Assembly: GCF_022605725.1 (NCBI RefSeq)
Contig: NC_065556.1
Coordinates: 26,209,140 to 26,273,139, forward strand
From: Anthonomus grandis grandis
Lineage: Eukaryota > Arthropoda > Insecta > Coleoptera > Curculionidae
Direction: 5' to 3'
Length of the DNA: 64,000 nt
Below the pieces are notes generated by a model. That model ran no database searches, had not been told where the DNA came from, and saw nothing but the letters and a program-made list of their open reading frames with translations. Numbering within the stretch: position 1 is the first letter of the stretch; each line of letters begins with the position of its first letter. Positions 11,301 to 21,784 of the stretch are shown piece after piece. The position numbers were made by a program, and so were the translations under genes.

Positions 11301-13878
11301 TCGCGAGCAGTCTGTGTACCTTAATGGTGACTTGTCTGGTAGGGAGTCTGTGGATTGTGGTGTTCCACAGGGGTCAGTTCTTGGTCCCCTTCTATTTCTT
11401 GTATACATTAATGATCTTATTACTCTTAGCATATGTGGACATTTTACATTGTTTGCTGACGACACAACGGTTTTATGGTCGAATAAAGATCCCAAGCAGC
11501 TTGTCAGAGATGTTGCAGCCGATCTCCTGAAATTAAAGCAATGGTGTGATTCCAATCAACTTTGCTTAAATATGTCAAAGTCCCACATTATTGGTTTCAA
11601 TTTTCAAGCTGAGAGTCTTGATTTTGGTGAGAACGCATTGGACATGGTAGACAATTCTGCATTTCTTGGTTTAGTCATTGATAAAGATTTAAAGTTTTCT
11701 GACCATATAATAAAGTTAAATAAAAAACTTGCTTCTGGCTGCTTCTCTGTTAGGGCAACCGTTCATGAACTGGGGAGAGATGTTGCTCGTGATGTGTACT
11801 TTGCTTTGTTCGAGTCGCATTTAAGGTATGCTCTTCCATTTTGGGGTGCATGTTCAAATTATCTGTTTCAGTCTGTTTTTGTGCTGCAAAAGAGGGCTGT
11901 CAGAAGTTTATTTAGGGCCCATTCTAGAATGCATTGTGGTAATCTTTTCAAAGAGAGCCGTATTTTGACCCTACCATCATTATTTATTTTGGAAACTGCA
12001 TGTTTAATATTCAAAAATAAGAACAGTTTTCCAATCCGACATCACAGTTATCCTACCAGACAGATTAATAATATTCCCCTTCCTATTCCTCATTTTACAT
12101 CTATCAAAGATTCATTTATATATCGCGGTTTAATGATTTATAATCACATTAGCGTGGAATTAAGAAGTGTTCAGTCTTTGCGCCAGTTTCGTTGTAAACT
12201 GAAGTCATATTTGCTTCTAAAAGCCTTTTATTCGATTGAAGACTTTTTTAAGGCTGAGGATGTTGTGTAGTAGATGCTAAGCTTTTAATCTGTTAATTTT
12301 AATTTTGAACATACCTTTATGTGTCCCTTTATCTCTGCTACCTTTGTCTACATGCATGTATTTTATTTTCTAAAGATTTTGTTTGTAACATTTTCTCTTG
12401 CATTTTTTTTAGGCATTTTATATGTTGTATAAATTTTTTATATTTGTTTTGTAAAATCTGATTTGATTGTATTTATTTTCTGAAGCTTTGTCAATAAAAT
12501 TCGTGTACATGTACCAAATTTTCGACAATAAAGTACTTGAAAAAAAAAAAAAAAAAAACAGAGTCAGGAACAAAATATAAGTTTTTTTTATTTGCTATGT
12601 TATGTAGGTAACACTCTGATAGATTAATGTCTCCCTTTATGCACTGTATTATTGGCATTTGACAGTCTATACTTTTTGATGATGCTAAGCTGTTGGATGT
12701 ATATGAGCAAATAAAGAAGTATTATTATTATTATTAGAGAGATTGGTCCTAGACCCAATTCTTCAAATTTTTTAAAATAACAAACCCCGACTAACCATGT
12801 CAAAAGCATTTTTTAAATCAATAAATACTACATCCACTAATTCTCCCACATCTAATGCTTCTGAAATGGTACCAATAAAATTGATAGTCGACATTGACAG
12901 AGTGTTACTATTTTTAATAAATCCATACTGGTACTGATTAAGCAATGTATTATCATAAATAAAAGAAATCAGACTCCTTTTAATAAAGTGTTTACTATGG
13001 TAATTGGATCATTATTTGATCTTTTTTACATTATTAAAAAATTGGAGTGACTTTTTTAGCTCTTGAGAAAACTCGCCAGTAGTAAAAACTTTATTTATTA
13101 AATCTACAATAATATCTGGAACATCTATAATTAAATCTAATGGGATTACTTCATAATCACCTTGAGAAGTTACATTAATTGAATTCCAATAAGGTTCTAA
13201 TGAAGGTTCTACCTTTACAGTAATAATTTCATTAAAACTTACTTTCAACATACAGAAACCTGTGTATTAAAAGCATATATATAAATGATTACTCCTAATG
13301 AATAGTAGATTTGTGGTTTTAAATGGCACATCACTGGGGTTTCAACTAATTATTAAACAAACAGGACTAATGTATGTCAACCCTAAATTAAAAGTGGGCC
13401 AGTAGGATGGACTCATTTATTGATTCCCAGGGTGTTTTGCATAAACTATTAAGGGGCCTAGTGCCAGGACTTATATGAATACATTAATAAAGTAAATTTA
13501 TGGCATAACCTAGAAATTTTTATATTTTTTTTTGTAATCCAGTGGTTCCAAACTAAGTATGACAGTTTCCAAGGGGTGGGGCTTGATTTAAATGACAGAC
13601 ATCAATTTTTCCATAACCTCCTTGATTGGGATGGAGATCTAGCAACAGTTGAAACTGACACTGATTTCCCTGGAAATCCCTGATTTTCCCTCGCATACTT
13701 AACCAACCAGAAGGATCTCAATGAATCATTGTTGTTATTTATATTTAAAATATAAAGGAATATGTGATAAGCGACCTAGAGGGGGGGGACGAGAGAAACT
13801 GAAGTGGTCCCACTAAAAAAATGAAAGAAGAGAAAAGAAACTTACCGCTACGAGGGCTGCTAATCTATCCTTAGTCAT
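5234..13878 (-). CDS. Syx1A: Syntaxin-1A, coding exons 1-3 (5' part of gene)
   Basis: Three small minus-strand exons join in phase and encode the N-terminus of syntaxin-1A, the plasma-membrane SNARE for synaptic vesicle fusion. Exon 1 (13846-13878) encodes MTKDRLAALVA. Exon 2 (5394-5486) encodes an acidic 31-residue segment beginning AQSDDDDVGT and ending MNQFFQE. Exon 3 (5234-5333) begins VEDIREMIDKIQANVEEV and ends HSAILSAPQSDD plus one base. This is the N-peptide followed by the first part of the Habc Ha helix. GT donors and AG acceptors are present at each boundary. The remaining Habc, SNARE and transmembrane exons must lie left of this window. Intron 1 is 8.4 kb and full of LINEs. The coordinates span the introns. 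Confidence 0.92.
5394..5486 (-). CDS. Syx1A: Syx1A coding exon 2
   Basis: The exon is 93 nt (31 codons), in phase at both ends. The acceptor is ...TTTTTCCAG and the donor is GTAACC. The acidic D-rich stretch after AQS matches the variable linker after the N-peptide in insect syntaxin-1A. The intron to exon 3 is only 60 nt. Confidence 0.9.
5520..6060 (+). mobile_element. 5'-truncated LINE 3' end
   Basis: The frame over 5540-5778 encodes LVRSSASSVWSPFYKSHI then ENIERVQNKFLR, the conserved region after the RT domain of Jockey/CR1-type LINEs. The ORF is cut short, and the fragment ends in TAAATAAATAAATA near 6046-6060. It begins about 35 bp upstream of the Syx1A exon 2 acceptor (on that gene's strand), inside intron 1. 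Confidence 0.75.
6843..7409 (-). pseudogene. LINE reverse transcriptase core fragment
   Basis: A 188-codon frame begins in the RT motif MDLAKAFDTVPH, passes GVPQGTVLGPLLFILYIN and reaches SYADDTVLVF (the YADD catalytic motif). It ends in the thumb at KHLGIIIDKKLKWTPHI. Upstream RT motifs (YRPISL-like, FGFQKKTGT) are readable in 7409-7760 only with frame changes. Confidence 0.85.
8113..9350 (+). mobile_element. 5'-truncated LINE inserted into the minus-strand LINE
   Basis: It starts abruptly in RT sequence (LVELFISYLTGRLQYVEF), shifts frame near 8205, then continues as a frame to 9050 with QGSNLASMLFDLFINDLVD, LLFADDLKLF and the thumb/C-terminal region. The 3' end has AATAAA at about 9339 followed by TTTGAATTTGAA. 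The flanking sequence on both sides belongs to the minus-strand LINE, so this is a younger, nested insertion. Confidence 0.85.
9555..10127 (-). pseudogene. LINE endonuclease domain fragment
   Basis: A 190-codon frame similar to the apurinic/apyrimidinic-type endonuclease of non-LTR retrotransposons. ACYRSPNTS, GDFNIDI and the late TDHYPIYLEI motif are visible. The N-terminal part continues in another frame to about 10330. Confidence 0.8.
10633..12558 (+). mobile_element. 5'-truncated LINE with intact RT ORF and poly(A)
   Basis: One open frame at 10633-12270 (545 codons) covers a linker (FCSVADILTKGL), RT motifs NYRPISILSTLSKLIERLM, DEQFGFLSGKSTSDA, CDLSKAFDCVSHRILL, GVPQGSVLGPLLFLVYINDL and LFADDTTVLW, the thumb and the C-terminal region. 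There is no endonuclease, so it is 5'-truncated. AATAAA at 12529 precedes an A tract at 12541-12558. The intact 1.6 kb frame and clean poly(A) suggest a recent copy. Jockey/CR1-like is a family-level guess. Confidence 0.88.
12720..13251 (-). mobile_element. LINE RT fragment, minus strand
   Basis: The minus strand of 12780-12960 reads NQYQYGFIKNSNTLS ... VVFIDLKNAFDMVSRG, RT motifs of a non-LTR element. The 13012-13251 frame ends DLINKVFTTGEFSQELKKS, the segment just upstream in LINE RTs. A (TAA)n tract at 12719-12735 may be its tail. Heavily decayed. Confidence 0.7.
13252..13845. other. Syx1A intron 1, nothing recognised
   Basis: AT-rich sequence with no convincing coding or repeat signal. 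It ends at the donor of Syx1A exon 1. Confidence 0.4.
13846..13878 (-). CDS. Syx1A: Syx1A coding exon 1 (start codon)
   Basis: ATG at 13878-13876 opens MTKDRLAALVA (11 codons), followed directly by donor GTAAGT. This is the conserved syntaxin-1A N-peptide, which binds Munc18/Rop. It is too short for ordinary ORF detection and was recognised by protein pattern. Confidence 0.92.
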
Positions 13879-14110
13879 TTTCAGGATCCGTCGAGGGTTG
13901 TCTCACAGCACTAAAGAAATTGTTTCTCGTAATATAATCCCATTCAATTACGGGGGTTTCAACACTAACAACACGGAACAACAACGAGAACTAGGCAAAT
14001 CCGCCAACTTTCAGGCGAACGGCCACCACACGAAAATCGATAGAGTTCTGCAGTGCCGTCCCTGGATAGCGCATGTCATGTCACAATGACGTCAGAGTGG
14101 CCTTCGCCTA
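13879..14110 (-). promoter_or_regulatory. Syx1A 5'UTR/promoter region with CRE-like site
   Basis: The 230 bp upstream of the Syx1A ATG are richer in GC and CpG than the surroundings. They contain a perfect TGACGTCA palindrome at 14087-14094, the CREB/ATF consensus, about 210 bp upstream of the start codon. Transcription start and use of the site are inference. Confidence 0.35.
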
Positions 14111-15211
14111 ATCATCATGGATCGTTGGCAACGTCGCGCAAGTCTCATCGGCAATGTCGCATTTGCACCGGTCGAGTGTGTAATTATGGTGTTTTCCGTT
14201 TGCTCCTACAGTTTAACAGAAAAAAGTGTGGCCGCTTTTCGAGGGAATAATATCAAGAAAGAAAAGGATGTGGTATATCAAGCACACCAAGAGCAAAGCT
14301 GTTAACTCAGAAAACATAAATATACAGAAACGCGTCTTGCTTGATGATCAAACAGAAGAAGTTCCGTTGACAGCTCTATTGACGTTGTTGACAAGCACGG
14401 GGGCGGAATTTGGTGGCGTGAAATTTAAACCGATTGTGCGATATTTAAACTTGAAGTCATTTGCAAAATTACAGAAAATGATGTGTTAACTGAAGAATAA
14501 CGAGACAGATTTTATTAAAATTATTAATTTTGTATTTGAAAGAAAAATAACTGTTATTATTGCATATCTAAGTCATTCGTTTTTTCAGTTTCTTTAGGAA
14601 TTAACACATTAACTAAAGTATTATTTAGTTCTTAAGAAATTGCTTATTTAGGACATTTTTAAAAACAAGAATTATTTCTCTTTTAAATATTTTATTTTAA
14701 GATGAATTGAAACAAATCCAGCAAAGGGCTTTAAATGGCATAAAAATAGTTACAATACATTCTAAATTAAATACTGTAAACTGTAGGCATGCTATTATAA
14801 TAAGACCTTTTATGAATGAACGTGGAATTGTTGGAGGAATAAAGCATATTTTTTTCAGAAAAAATTACCTGTTTTTTTCTCATTTTCAGGTGTGAAAAAC
14901 ATTATAAGAAACACACCTAAATAAAAAAATAATAATCTAAAAAAAGTTTACTTTGGGTTTTACCATTTTACGTAGTAAAAAAAAGAAGTATAAACTCTTA
15001 TAACAAAAACAGAAATTGTACCTATTTCTTAAAATAAATCTATCTTCTCAATGGAAATAAATTAGTTAACAATGACTAGATATAACACAAATACACACAT
15101 ATGTTAAGTACAAATTAATATGCATTTTTTTAATATAAGCAAATGAAATTAAAGCGCCATACTTTGTGCGTAAATACGTTTAGATCTATCACTAGACTTT
15201 TGAACATGTTT
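14111..15211. other. Intergenic region, no gene recognised
   Basis: Short plus-strand frames occur at 14053-14489, for example an 87-codon frame at 14226-14489 with LLDDQTEEVPLTALLTLL. I do not recognise a family, and there is no neighbouring exon to support them. 14500-15210 is AT-rich with nothing seen. Confidence 0.4.
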
Positions 15212-15213
15212 TA

Positions 15214-18200
15214 GGGTGAATCGTCCAGTTTTCCGGCCACTACCAGTTCTCGGCCAGTTTCTCACATTATAAATAATTGCATAATCTTAACAATCCCGCG
15301 CTTTTTTTAAATTTCAGTTATTTCCTCGTCCTTACCGCCACTTTTCTAAACAAGCGCCATATTGGCAAAGTTGTCGTTAGAAAAAAAAACGTCAGTCAAA
15401 GTTTGTCGCTTCCATTTAACCCCTATAAACTGTTTATCTATGGTCGCTTCTTAGATGCATCCTAGCTGGCTTCTAATAACTGTTTTTGTAGTGTGCATCC
15501 TACAGTGGATTAGTGAATAAATTGTGCCGTATTATAAAATAAAGGTAAGTTTTTTTTTTGGTTTTGATTAATATAATGTTGAACTATTCCTATTGTATTC
15601 ATAAAAAACGATAAACTTTAATTTTAACATATTTTTTTGCGTGGCCGATCAACTGGATGTATTAAAGCTCCCAATCCATATTTCGGCCAGGGTGGCTGAG
15701 AACCGGTACTGTAAAAAATATATATTGTCTATCTTTTTCTAACATATTATTTTACAATTAGGTATATCTCTTTTTTGGAGTGTTTGAAATTATTAGGACT
15801 ATAATAAAGCCAGTTTTCGGCCGGGTATTTTCCTAAAACACGAAAGGTATACAAAATTAAAAAGGCGGCCGAGAAAAGGAATATTTTCCACTTTTCGGCC
15901 ATTTTATTGCCAAAAATCGATATAGATTTACTAGGTATTTGACTATTGTTTATTGGTTTTTTTTTGCTTTTAACGTATTTTTCGTATAATTACCAATTTT
16001 ATAATTATTGCTAAATATGGGTATTTTAACTACTGCTTATTACTAAGATTACATGGTTTTCCAGATGGCCACAGTCCAGACAAACAAAAAACCGAAAATG
16101 TCAGTGCAGGCAAGAAGGTTCTTTACCTACTCAGAGGAAAACTTTAATTTAGCTTTACAAGCTATTAGAGAGGAAAGATTGAGTATAAGAGCTGCTGCAA
16201 AAGAATTTAATGTACCAAGGGCCACTCTTCAAGATAGGATTTCGGGGAAAACTTCAGACACATTACGTAGAACAGGTCCAGAGCCAATTATGACGGTCAA
16301 AGGAGAAGAGCGCATTAAGGATTGGGTTATAGGGCTAGCCAAATGTGGATTTCCAATAAAAAATCAAGAACTTATAGATACCGTAACTAAAATAGCAACA
16401 GACAATGGGAAAATTAATAAATTTAAAAATAGTAGACCTGGAGAAAAATGGTATTCTTGTTTTATAAAGAGGCATCCAGAAATCCGGTTACGTGAATCCG
16501 AGAGCATAAACAAGGCAAGGGCAGTTGTTACGGAGGAATATATTAGATCCTGGTTTATGGAATTAAACAAGTTCCTTGAAGAAAATAATGCTATGGATAT
16601 AATGGAGGACCCTACTCGTATCTTTAATGGGGACGAATCCGGATTTTCCTTGTGCCCAAAAACTAGATAAGTGCTTGCTCCCCGCGGGTATAAAAACGTC
16701 TATTCAATCAAACAGGGAAATGAAAAAGAAACCTTGACGGTACTTGTAACCTTCAATGCCTGTGGTAACATTTGTCCTCCGCTAGTTGTTTTCCCACACG
16801 TTAGACCTCCGAAAGCACTAATAAATAATATACCAGACCATTGGGTGCTGGGAAAGTCTGAAAGTGGATGGATGAAGAGTGACGTATTTTTTGAATACAT
16901 TTGCAATGACTTTAATCAGTGGCTTAACGACAATAATATTAAAAGACCAATAATATTATTTATCGATGGACATAAATCACACCTTAATTTATTTCTTAGT
17001 GATTTTTGTGACAAAAACAAAATAATATTGTATGCGCTTCCCCCAAACACAACCCACATCTTACAACCAGCTGATGTCAGTGTGTTTAGGCCACTAAAAC
17101 ATGAGTGGAAAAAAACTGTAAGACTGTGGCAAAGTCAGCAAGACGTTAATACCTCAGTTACGAAAATTAACTTTTGTAAAGTATTTCAACAGGCCTTAAA
17201 TAATGCAGATATGAAACCCTGCATAAAAAACGGTTTCCGAAAATGCGGATTGTTTCCTTTTAATTCCAATAATGTGGACTACTCGAAATGTGTAAAAAAC
17301 GAATTAGAGAGAAAACACACTAATTCAGATAATTGTGAAAAAATGAGCCCTGATGAAGTCGAGACAACAAAAAAAGTGATTAGGAATATGGCACAAAAAC
17401 TTGAAGATAATGGTATTAATACCCAAGTTATCTTTAAATTATTGGATGATTTTGCTGAAAAAAATACGAATACTGACGAAAACTTAGAGCAACATGACAA
17501 GCAAACACCAGATCAAGATCAAGATATAAATATGCAGAAAATATAAATGACTTGACTTACGAAGTAGGAACCATACTCCCCATGGACGTGTTCGATATTA
17601 TGCCAGTAGAGGAATTAAATCTTATATCACTGGACAATATTACAATAAGTGAACTTTATGATGAACCGGAAAATCAAAGCATAAATATTATTGCTGAAGA
17701 AAAAGCTGATAAAAATACTAACAAAAATGAAGAACAAAACGAAGAAACCAAGGAAAATATCGATCCAGATATTACAGTAGATATTTCTGGTAAAAATAAT
17801 TTAGAGAAGAACAAGGAAGAAAAACAGCAACAGGTAAATTTGCAGCAAGAAGAGGCGAGAAAAAATAAAATAAAGAAAAAATCACTATTAATTCCGTCTA
17901 AGAAGGGCAATGAAAATGGCGAAGCATGGCCTGAAGAACAAACTCCTATAAAAGATATAGAATTAGAAGAAGTTGTAAGTCCATTTTCTCGCCATTTAAG
18001 ATTTTCCGAACCCATAAAAAAAAAGCTTGGAAAATAAGAAGAAAGAAAAATTGCCCAGTGCTATTTCATCACAAGCTTGGAGGAAGCATATCGAAAAACA
18101 GGAGCAGGAAAAATTAAATAAGCAAGAGGCACTATAAAAGATGAGGGAAGAAAGACTTGCAGCTAAAAATGCGGCTAAGAAAGTTAAATTAATGTGTTCT

Positions 18201-18870
18201 CTTTGCGAAGATGAACTAGTTAGTGACACCGAAGATGATTCATTGAAAAATGTAGGCTGTGCACAGAGCTTTCTTATTTGAAAAAGCAGCCACTAAGGAT
18301 TTTATTTGTATTTTTTGTAAGTGAGTTACTGCGGATTGTGATCGATATTAGATACGAAGTTCCTATATACTAACTATTTTTAGGTAGAATATTAACATTT
18401 TGTTTTCTTTTAAAGTTTAGTTTGTGTTTTTTATTTGTAATTAAAATTTTTTAAATATTTGCATTTCAGTTTCGCTATGTTTTTGTTTTGTTTTTATTTT
18501 AAAAATAATGTTTTTATTTTTGTGATATTTTAAATGTTTTGTGCAATAAAATCTCGAATAAAATTTTATTTATTTTTATTGTTTTTTATTTTTTTCTTAC
18601 CTACGTCTTAATCATTTGTTCGCATGGCCGAAAAAAAAGTCAAGCGGCCGAGAACTAGCAAAAGGCACATTTTTTATATTTTATTTATACAAAAATACTC
18701 TAAATGATCCTTTTGATTGATTTTTGATTTTGAAATGATAAATTTAAATTAAAGATACTATGGGCTATTGAGTAAAATATTTTAATATATAAATAATGAA
18801 ATAGGCTCTTTTTAAAAGTAACCTAAATATCAAAATTCAGTTAAGTGGCCGAAAACCGGGCAATTCACCC
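15214..18870 (+). mobile_element. pogo/Tigger-like DNA transposon, complete ends, dead transposase
   Basis: Terminal inverted repeats match over about 27 bp: left GGGTGAATCGTCCAGTTTTC from 15214, and the right end reads GGGTGAATTGCCCGGTTTTC on the minus strand, ending at 18870. Both are flanked by TA (15212-15213 and 18871-18872), the target duplication of the Tc1/mariner-pogo group. The element is 3,657 bp. It carries a psq-type HTH plus DDE_1 transposase in several broken frames and many subterminal CGGCC motifs. Confidence 0.9.
16053..18280 (+). pseudogene. pogo-like DDE transposase, broken
   Basis: The first frame (16053-16670, probable start 16065) has an N-terminal HTH_psq domain (LSIRAAAKEFNVPRATLQDR) and a CENP-B-like DNA-binding segment. 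A TAA at 16668-16670 interrupts it. The same frame continues at 16671-17546 with the DDE_1 catalytic region. The acidic residues are D in FNGDESGF (before the stop), D in LFIDGHKSH and D in LQPADVSVF. After a frameshift near 17546 comes an acidic, lysine-rich tail (17552-18037) with VVSPFSRHLRF. A further shift leads to about 18040-18280, with an in-frame stop near 18136 and a CSLCEDELVSDTEDD tail. At least two stops and two shifts make it inactive. Confidence 0.88.
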
Positions 18871-18961
18871 TATTTATTATTAAGTCCTTCTTTGTTTTAA
18901 ACATTGTTATTGAACAGACGAAAAACAATGAAAAACACAAAGTCACGGTCTCACAACATTT

Positions 18962-19016
18962 ATTTAAAGCTACACGTGTTTCGGTCTATTCAGAGCATCA
19001 TCAGGCCTATAATAAT
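18962..19016 (-). ncRNA. Hammerhead ribozyme copy in left Penelope terminal repeat
   Basis: On the minus strand, CTGATGA (19004-18998), GCTCT-GAAT-AGACC and GAAAC (18982-18978) are followed by ACGTGTAGCTTTAAA. The core is intact, but stem II has one changed base (AGACC instead of AGAGC), which breaks one pair. It lies in sense with the element's ORF. Confidence 0.72.
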
Positions 19017-19169
19017 TAGTATTGAAAGAAAAAAAGAGGACATTAAAAAGACTAAAACCTTAAAAAACCACTAACGTTGGCAAAACAGTAAATAAACATA
19101 CATTTAAGGTTAGGATGACTATACAGTTATTTAGAACCAAAAAATAAAAAATTGCAAAATAATATCACA

Positions 19170-19234
19170 TCTATTGGGAATCGAACCCGTGACAACAAGC
19201 CAGAGACTGTAACCTATGGGCTACCGGAACACTG
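19170..19234 (-). ncRNA. tRNA-like Pol III promoter remnant (SINE-like) in the Penelope element
   Basis: The minus strand holds GGTTCGATTCC (19187-19177), a perfect Pol III B box, inside a T-arm-like GGG-TTCGATT-CCC. TAGCCCATAGG (19223-19213) lies 26 bp upstream and is A-box-like. No acceptor stem closes, so it is not a working tRNA. It is probably a tRNA-derived SINE or an old tRNA. Confidence 0.5.
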
Positions 19235-19493
19235 AGAAGAAGTTCAAAACATTTGTTGTTAAGCCAAGGCATTTTAACACAATATTAAACTTATTTCAGT
19301 TGGAAGAGATTATGTAAATATAAAATTGATTAAATAAGATTATTAAAAATAAGGTTGGGTTCAAAATTAAATACGTCGTTAACACAGACAAGAACAGGAC
19401 TCTTCTTGGCTTTAGTAATTTCCATCCTCTCCAGAAGGTCAAGCTTTTTCCCTTTAGGGCATTCATGAAGTATTTCAGCTCCGACCTCTGGAG

Positions 19494-20879
19494 CTAACAG
19501 GTGATTCGCAAACGCTGACTTTGTATCACGGACGTCTGTATTTTTCTTCCAAATTTTTTTCTTCCAGATTGGCCAATATATACAGCGTCACAATCCCCAC
19601 ATTTCAAAGAGTAAACCCCTGTTTTCGAAAAGACATTTGCCTTGTCTATCACACTCACTAACTGTTTTTTTAAATTATTCGCGGTTTTGAAAGCGATTTT
19701 GATATTAGAGGTCTTAAAAAATTTAGCTAAATTTAATGAAATTGAGCCGAAAAAGGACAAAGATCTAAAGGACTTTTTGTCGTCTTTCTCATGAAGAAGG
19801 TTGTAAGTCAACCTATATTTATTTAAGAACTTATAGTATAATTTGTTAATTAAGTAAAGTGGGAATCCATTATTAAAAGCAATATGTTTTATAATATTAA
19901 GCTCTTTAGCAAACGCTTCCTTTGACAGGGCGATGTTAAAAAGTCTGTAAAAGAAAGAATTGAAGGAGGTAAATTTGTATGGATAGGGAGAAATAGACGC
20001 GTATTGAATGACATTATCAGTAGTTGTGGGTTTACGATATATTTCAAATATTAGTTTATTATTGAGTCTTTCTATAAGGAGGTCTAGGAATGGCAGTTTA
20101 CCATTTTGTTCTTCCTCAATGGTAAAAGAAATCTTTGGGTGCAAAGAATTCACAAAACGAAGAAAATTTGTCAAATCTTCTTTCTGGCCATTCCAGACAA
20201 TGAAAATATCGTCAACGTACCTCTTATATTCAATGAGAAACTCCTCAAACCTACCCTTAACAATCCCTTCTTCTAGGTTGCTCATAAAAATTTCACTTAA
20301 CAGTGGGGAAAGGCATAAACCCATAGCCAATCCAGAGACTTGTTTGAAAATTTTATTATTAAATTGAAAGAAATTTTGATTCACAACAAGGCTGAGCAAG
20401 TTCAAGAGGTTATCAACTATAACTCGACTAAGGGAAGATTTTAATAATAGAGTTCTTACCAGATCTATACATTCTTTAGGGGGAATGCTAGGAAAAAGAT
20501 TTTTTACATCCAAAGAAATAAGTATAGATCCGTCAGGTATGTAAAGATTTTTCAGACTATTTGACAAATCCACTGAATTTTTACTAAACCTAAACTTAGT
20601 CATTTCCCCCAAAACTGTGTTTAACCAAGCTGATAAATGGTAGCAGGGGGAATTGATAAAAGAAACCACTGGTCTTATGGGAACATTGTTTTTGTGAATT
20701 TTTGGAAGACCGTAGAGAATTGGAGTTCTGGGATTCGTAGGATACAGCTTTTCTTTCTTAGTGTTAAAGAACTCAAGAGTTAAACTGCACTTGTCCAGCA
20801 TTTGCTTAACTTTAGTAAAATACGAGTTGGTGGGGTCTCTATTGACTGTAACAAAGTCCTCTGAATCCAAGAAATCCAA
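19494..20879 (-). pseudogene. Penelope RT + GIY-YIG endonuclease (461 codons, broken both ends)
   Basis: RT motifs run in order: LYGLPKIHKNNVPIRPVVS, GSILISLDVKNLFPSIP, QVSGLAMGLCLSPLLSEIFM, YKRYVDDIFIVW (catalytic YVDD) and KLPFLDLLI, then IEIYRKPT-like sequence. A GIY-YIG start follows at the C-terminus (GVYSLKCGDCDAVYIGQSGR). A frameshift near 19545 ends the frame, and the endonuclease continues in another frame (DTKSAFANHLLAPE ... LLERMEITKAKKS) to about 19340. Upstream, a TAG at 20888-20886 separates it from SKADKGNCLVIL. Confidence 0.88.
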
Positions 20880-20888
20880 CGCTTTCTA

Positions 20889-21578
20889 AATGTAATCATT
20901 CCTCTTTAGAATAACCAAACAATTACCCTTGTCTGCTTTTGATAATATTAAATCGTTACTTTTGATTTTATTTTTTAAAAAAGTTAAATGTTTTTTGTTA
21001 AAATTAGTATCATTAAGATTATGACTGAGCCAAAACTAGAATTTAAGAAATTTATTATTTTAGCACGTAAAATGTTCTTATTTTTTATATCAGTCGTTTG
21101 CAAAACACTCTCCGCCTCCACAGCCAAAGTTTCCCGTGTATGTAAATCCACCTTCTTAGAAAGATTGAACTTAAGATAAGTTAAGCAAATTCTCTTCCTC
21201 TGAAGTAAAAATAACATCTGATAAATTAAGAAATCTTTTATGAAATTGAAAATGACATTGGCCTAACTTTATTCGGTATTCTGTAGAATTAAAAGACTTT
21301 AACTTATTATGGGCGGCTTTAAGACGACTTAACTTATTGCTTAACCTGCTAAAAGAGTCTCTAGAATAAACTACTACCCTATCTCTGAACGAGCTATCTA
21401 AAACACTAAATTCCAAATGAGTTAAATACAAATACTTAAGTAAAGAGTTCACCTTGTTTAAAGTTTTATAGTGGCACTTAACTTCCTCCTTCAACCAAGT
21501 GCTTCTGGCGACGTCCAAAGCATTTTGAGAAGCTCTGGTTTTGGATTTACACCTTAGATTTAAGAATTTCGGGGTCAA
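20889..21578 (-). pseudogene. Penelope ORF N-terminal part, broken
   Basis: Frames at 21171-21578 (begins MTPKFLNLRC) and 20984-21217 overlap in different phases and lead into LILSKADKGNCLVILKRND, the start of the Penelope RT. They represent the N-terminal extension, with at least one frameshift near 21180-21215 and one near 21000. Confidence 0.7.
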
Positions 21579-21784
21579 ACCGAAATGTAAACATTGTTGA
21601 AGAAACCATATTTTTAACAGCGGATTCCTCCGTGCAATAAGATTCTTCAGATAGTAGCGGATGAGCTAAGCTTCACTAGCATTTTCAAATCTCATCCATT
21701 TTTCACAAAGAGACCGACGTATACAAGGTTTTTAAGGTTTTAGTCTTTTTAATGTCCTCTTTTTTCTTTCAATACTAATTACTA

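Noticed and set aside
14117..14305. Frame starting MDRWQRRASL, faintly like the MDRW start of insect short-chain dehydrogenases
   Set aside because: No GxxxGxG nucleotide-binding motif follows and no further exons are seen. It is likely chance in a CpG-rich promoter region.
14226..14489. 87-codon frame upstream of Syx1A
   Set aside because: No recognisable domain, no splice partner and no repeat signal. Mentioned only as intergenic.
17674..18015. Minus-strand 113-codon Ser/Phe-rich frame
   Set aside because: It is antisense to the lysine/glutamate-rich tail of the pogo transposase, which gives open frames by composition.
19170..19234. Functional tRNA gene
   Set aside because: A and B boxes are present, but no acceptor stem closes, so it was kept only as a tRNA-like remnant.
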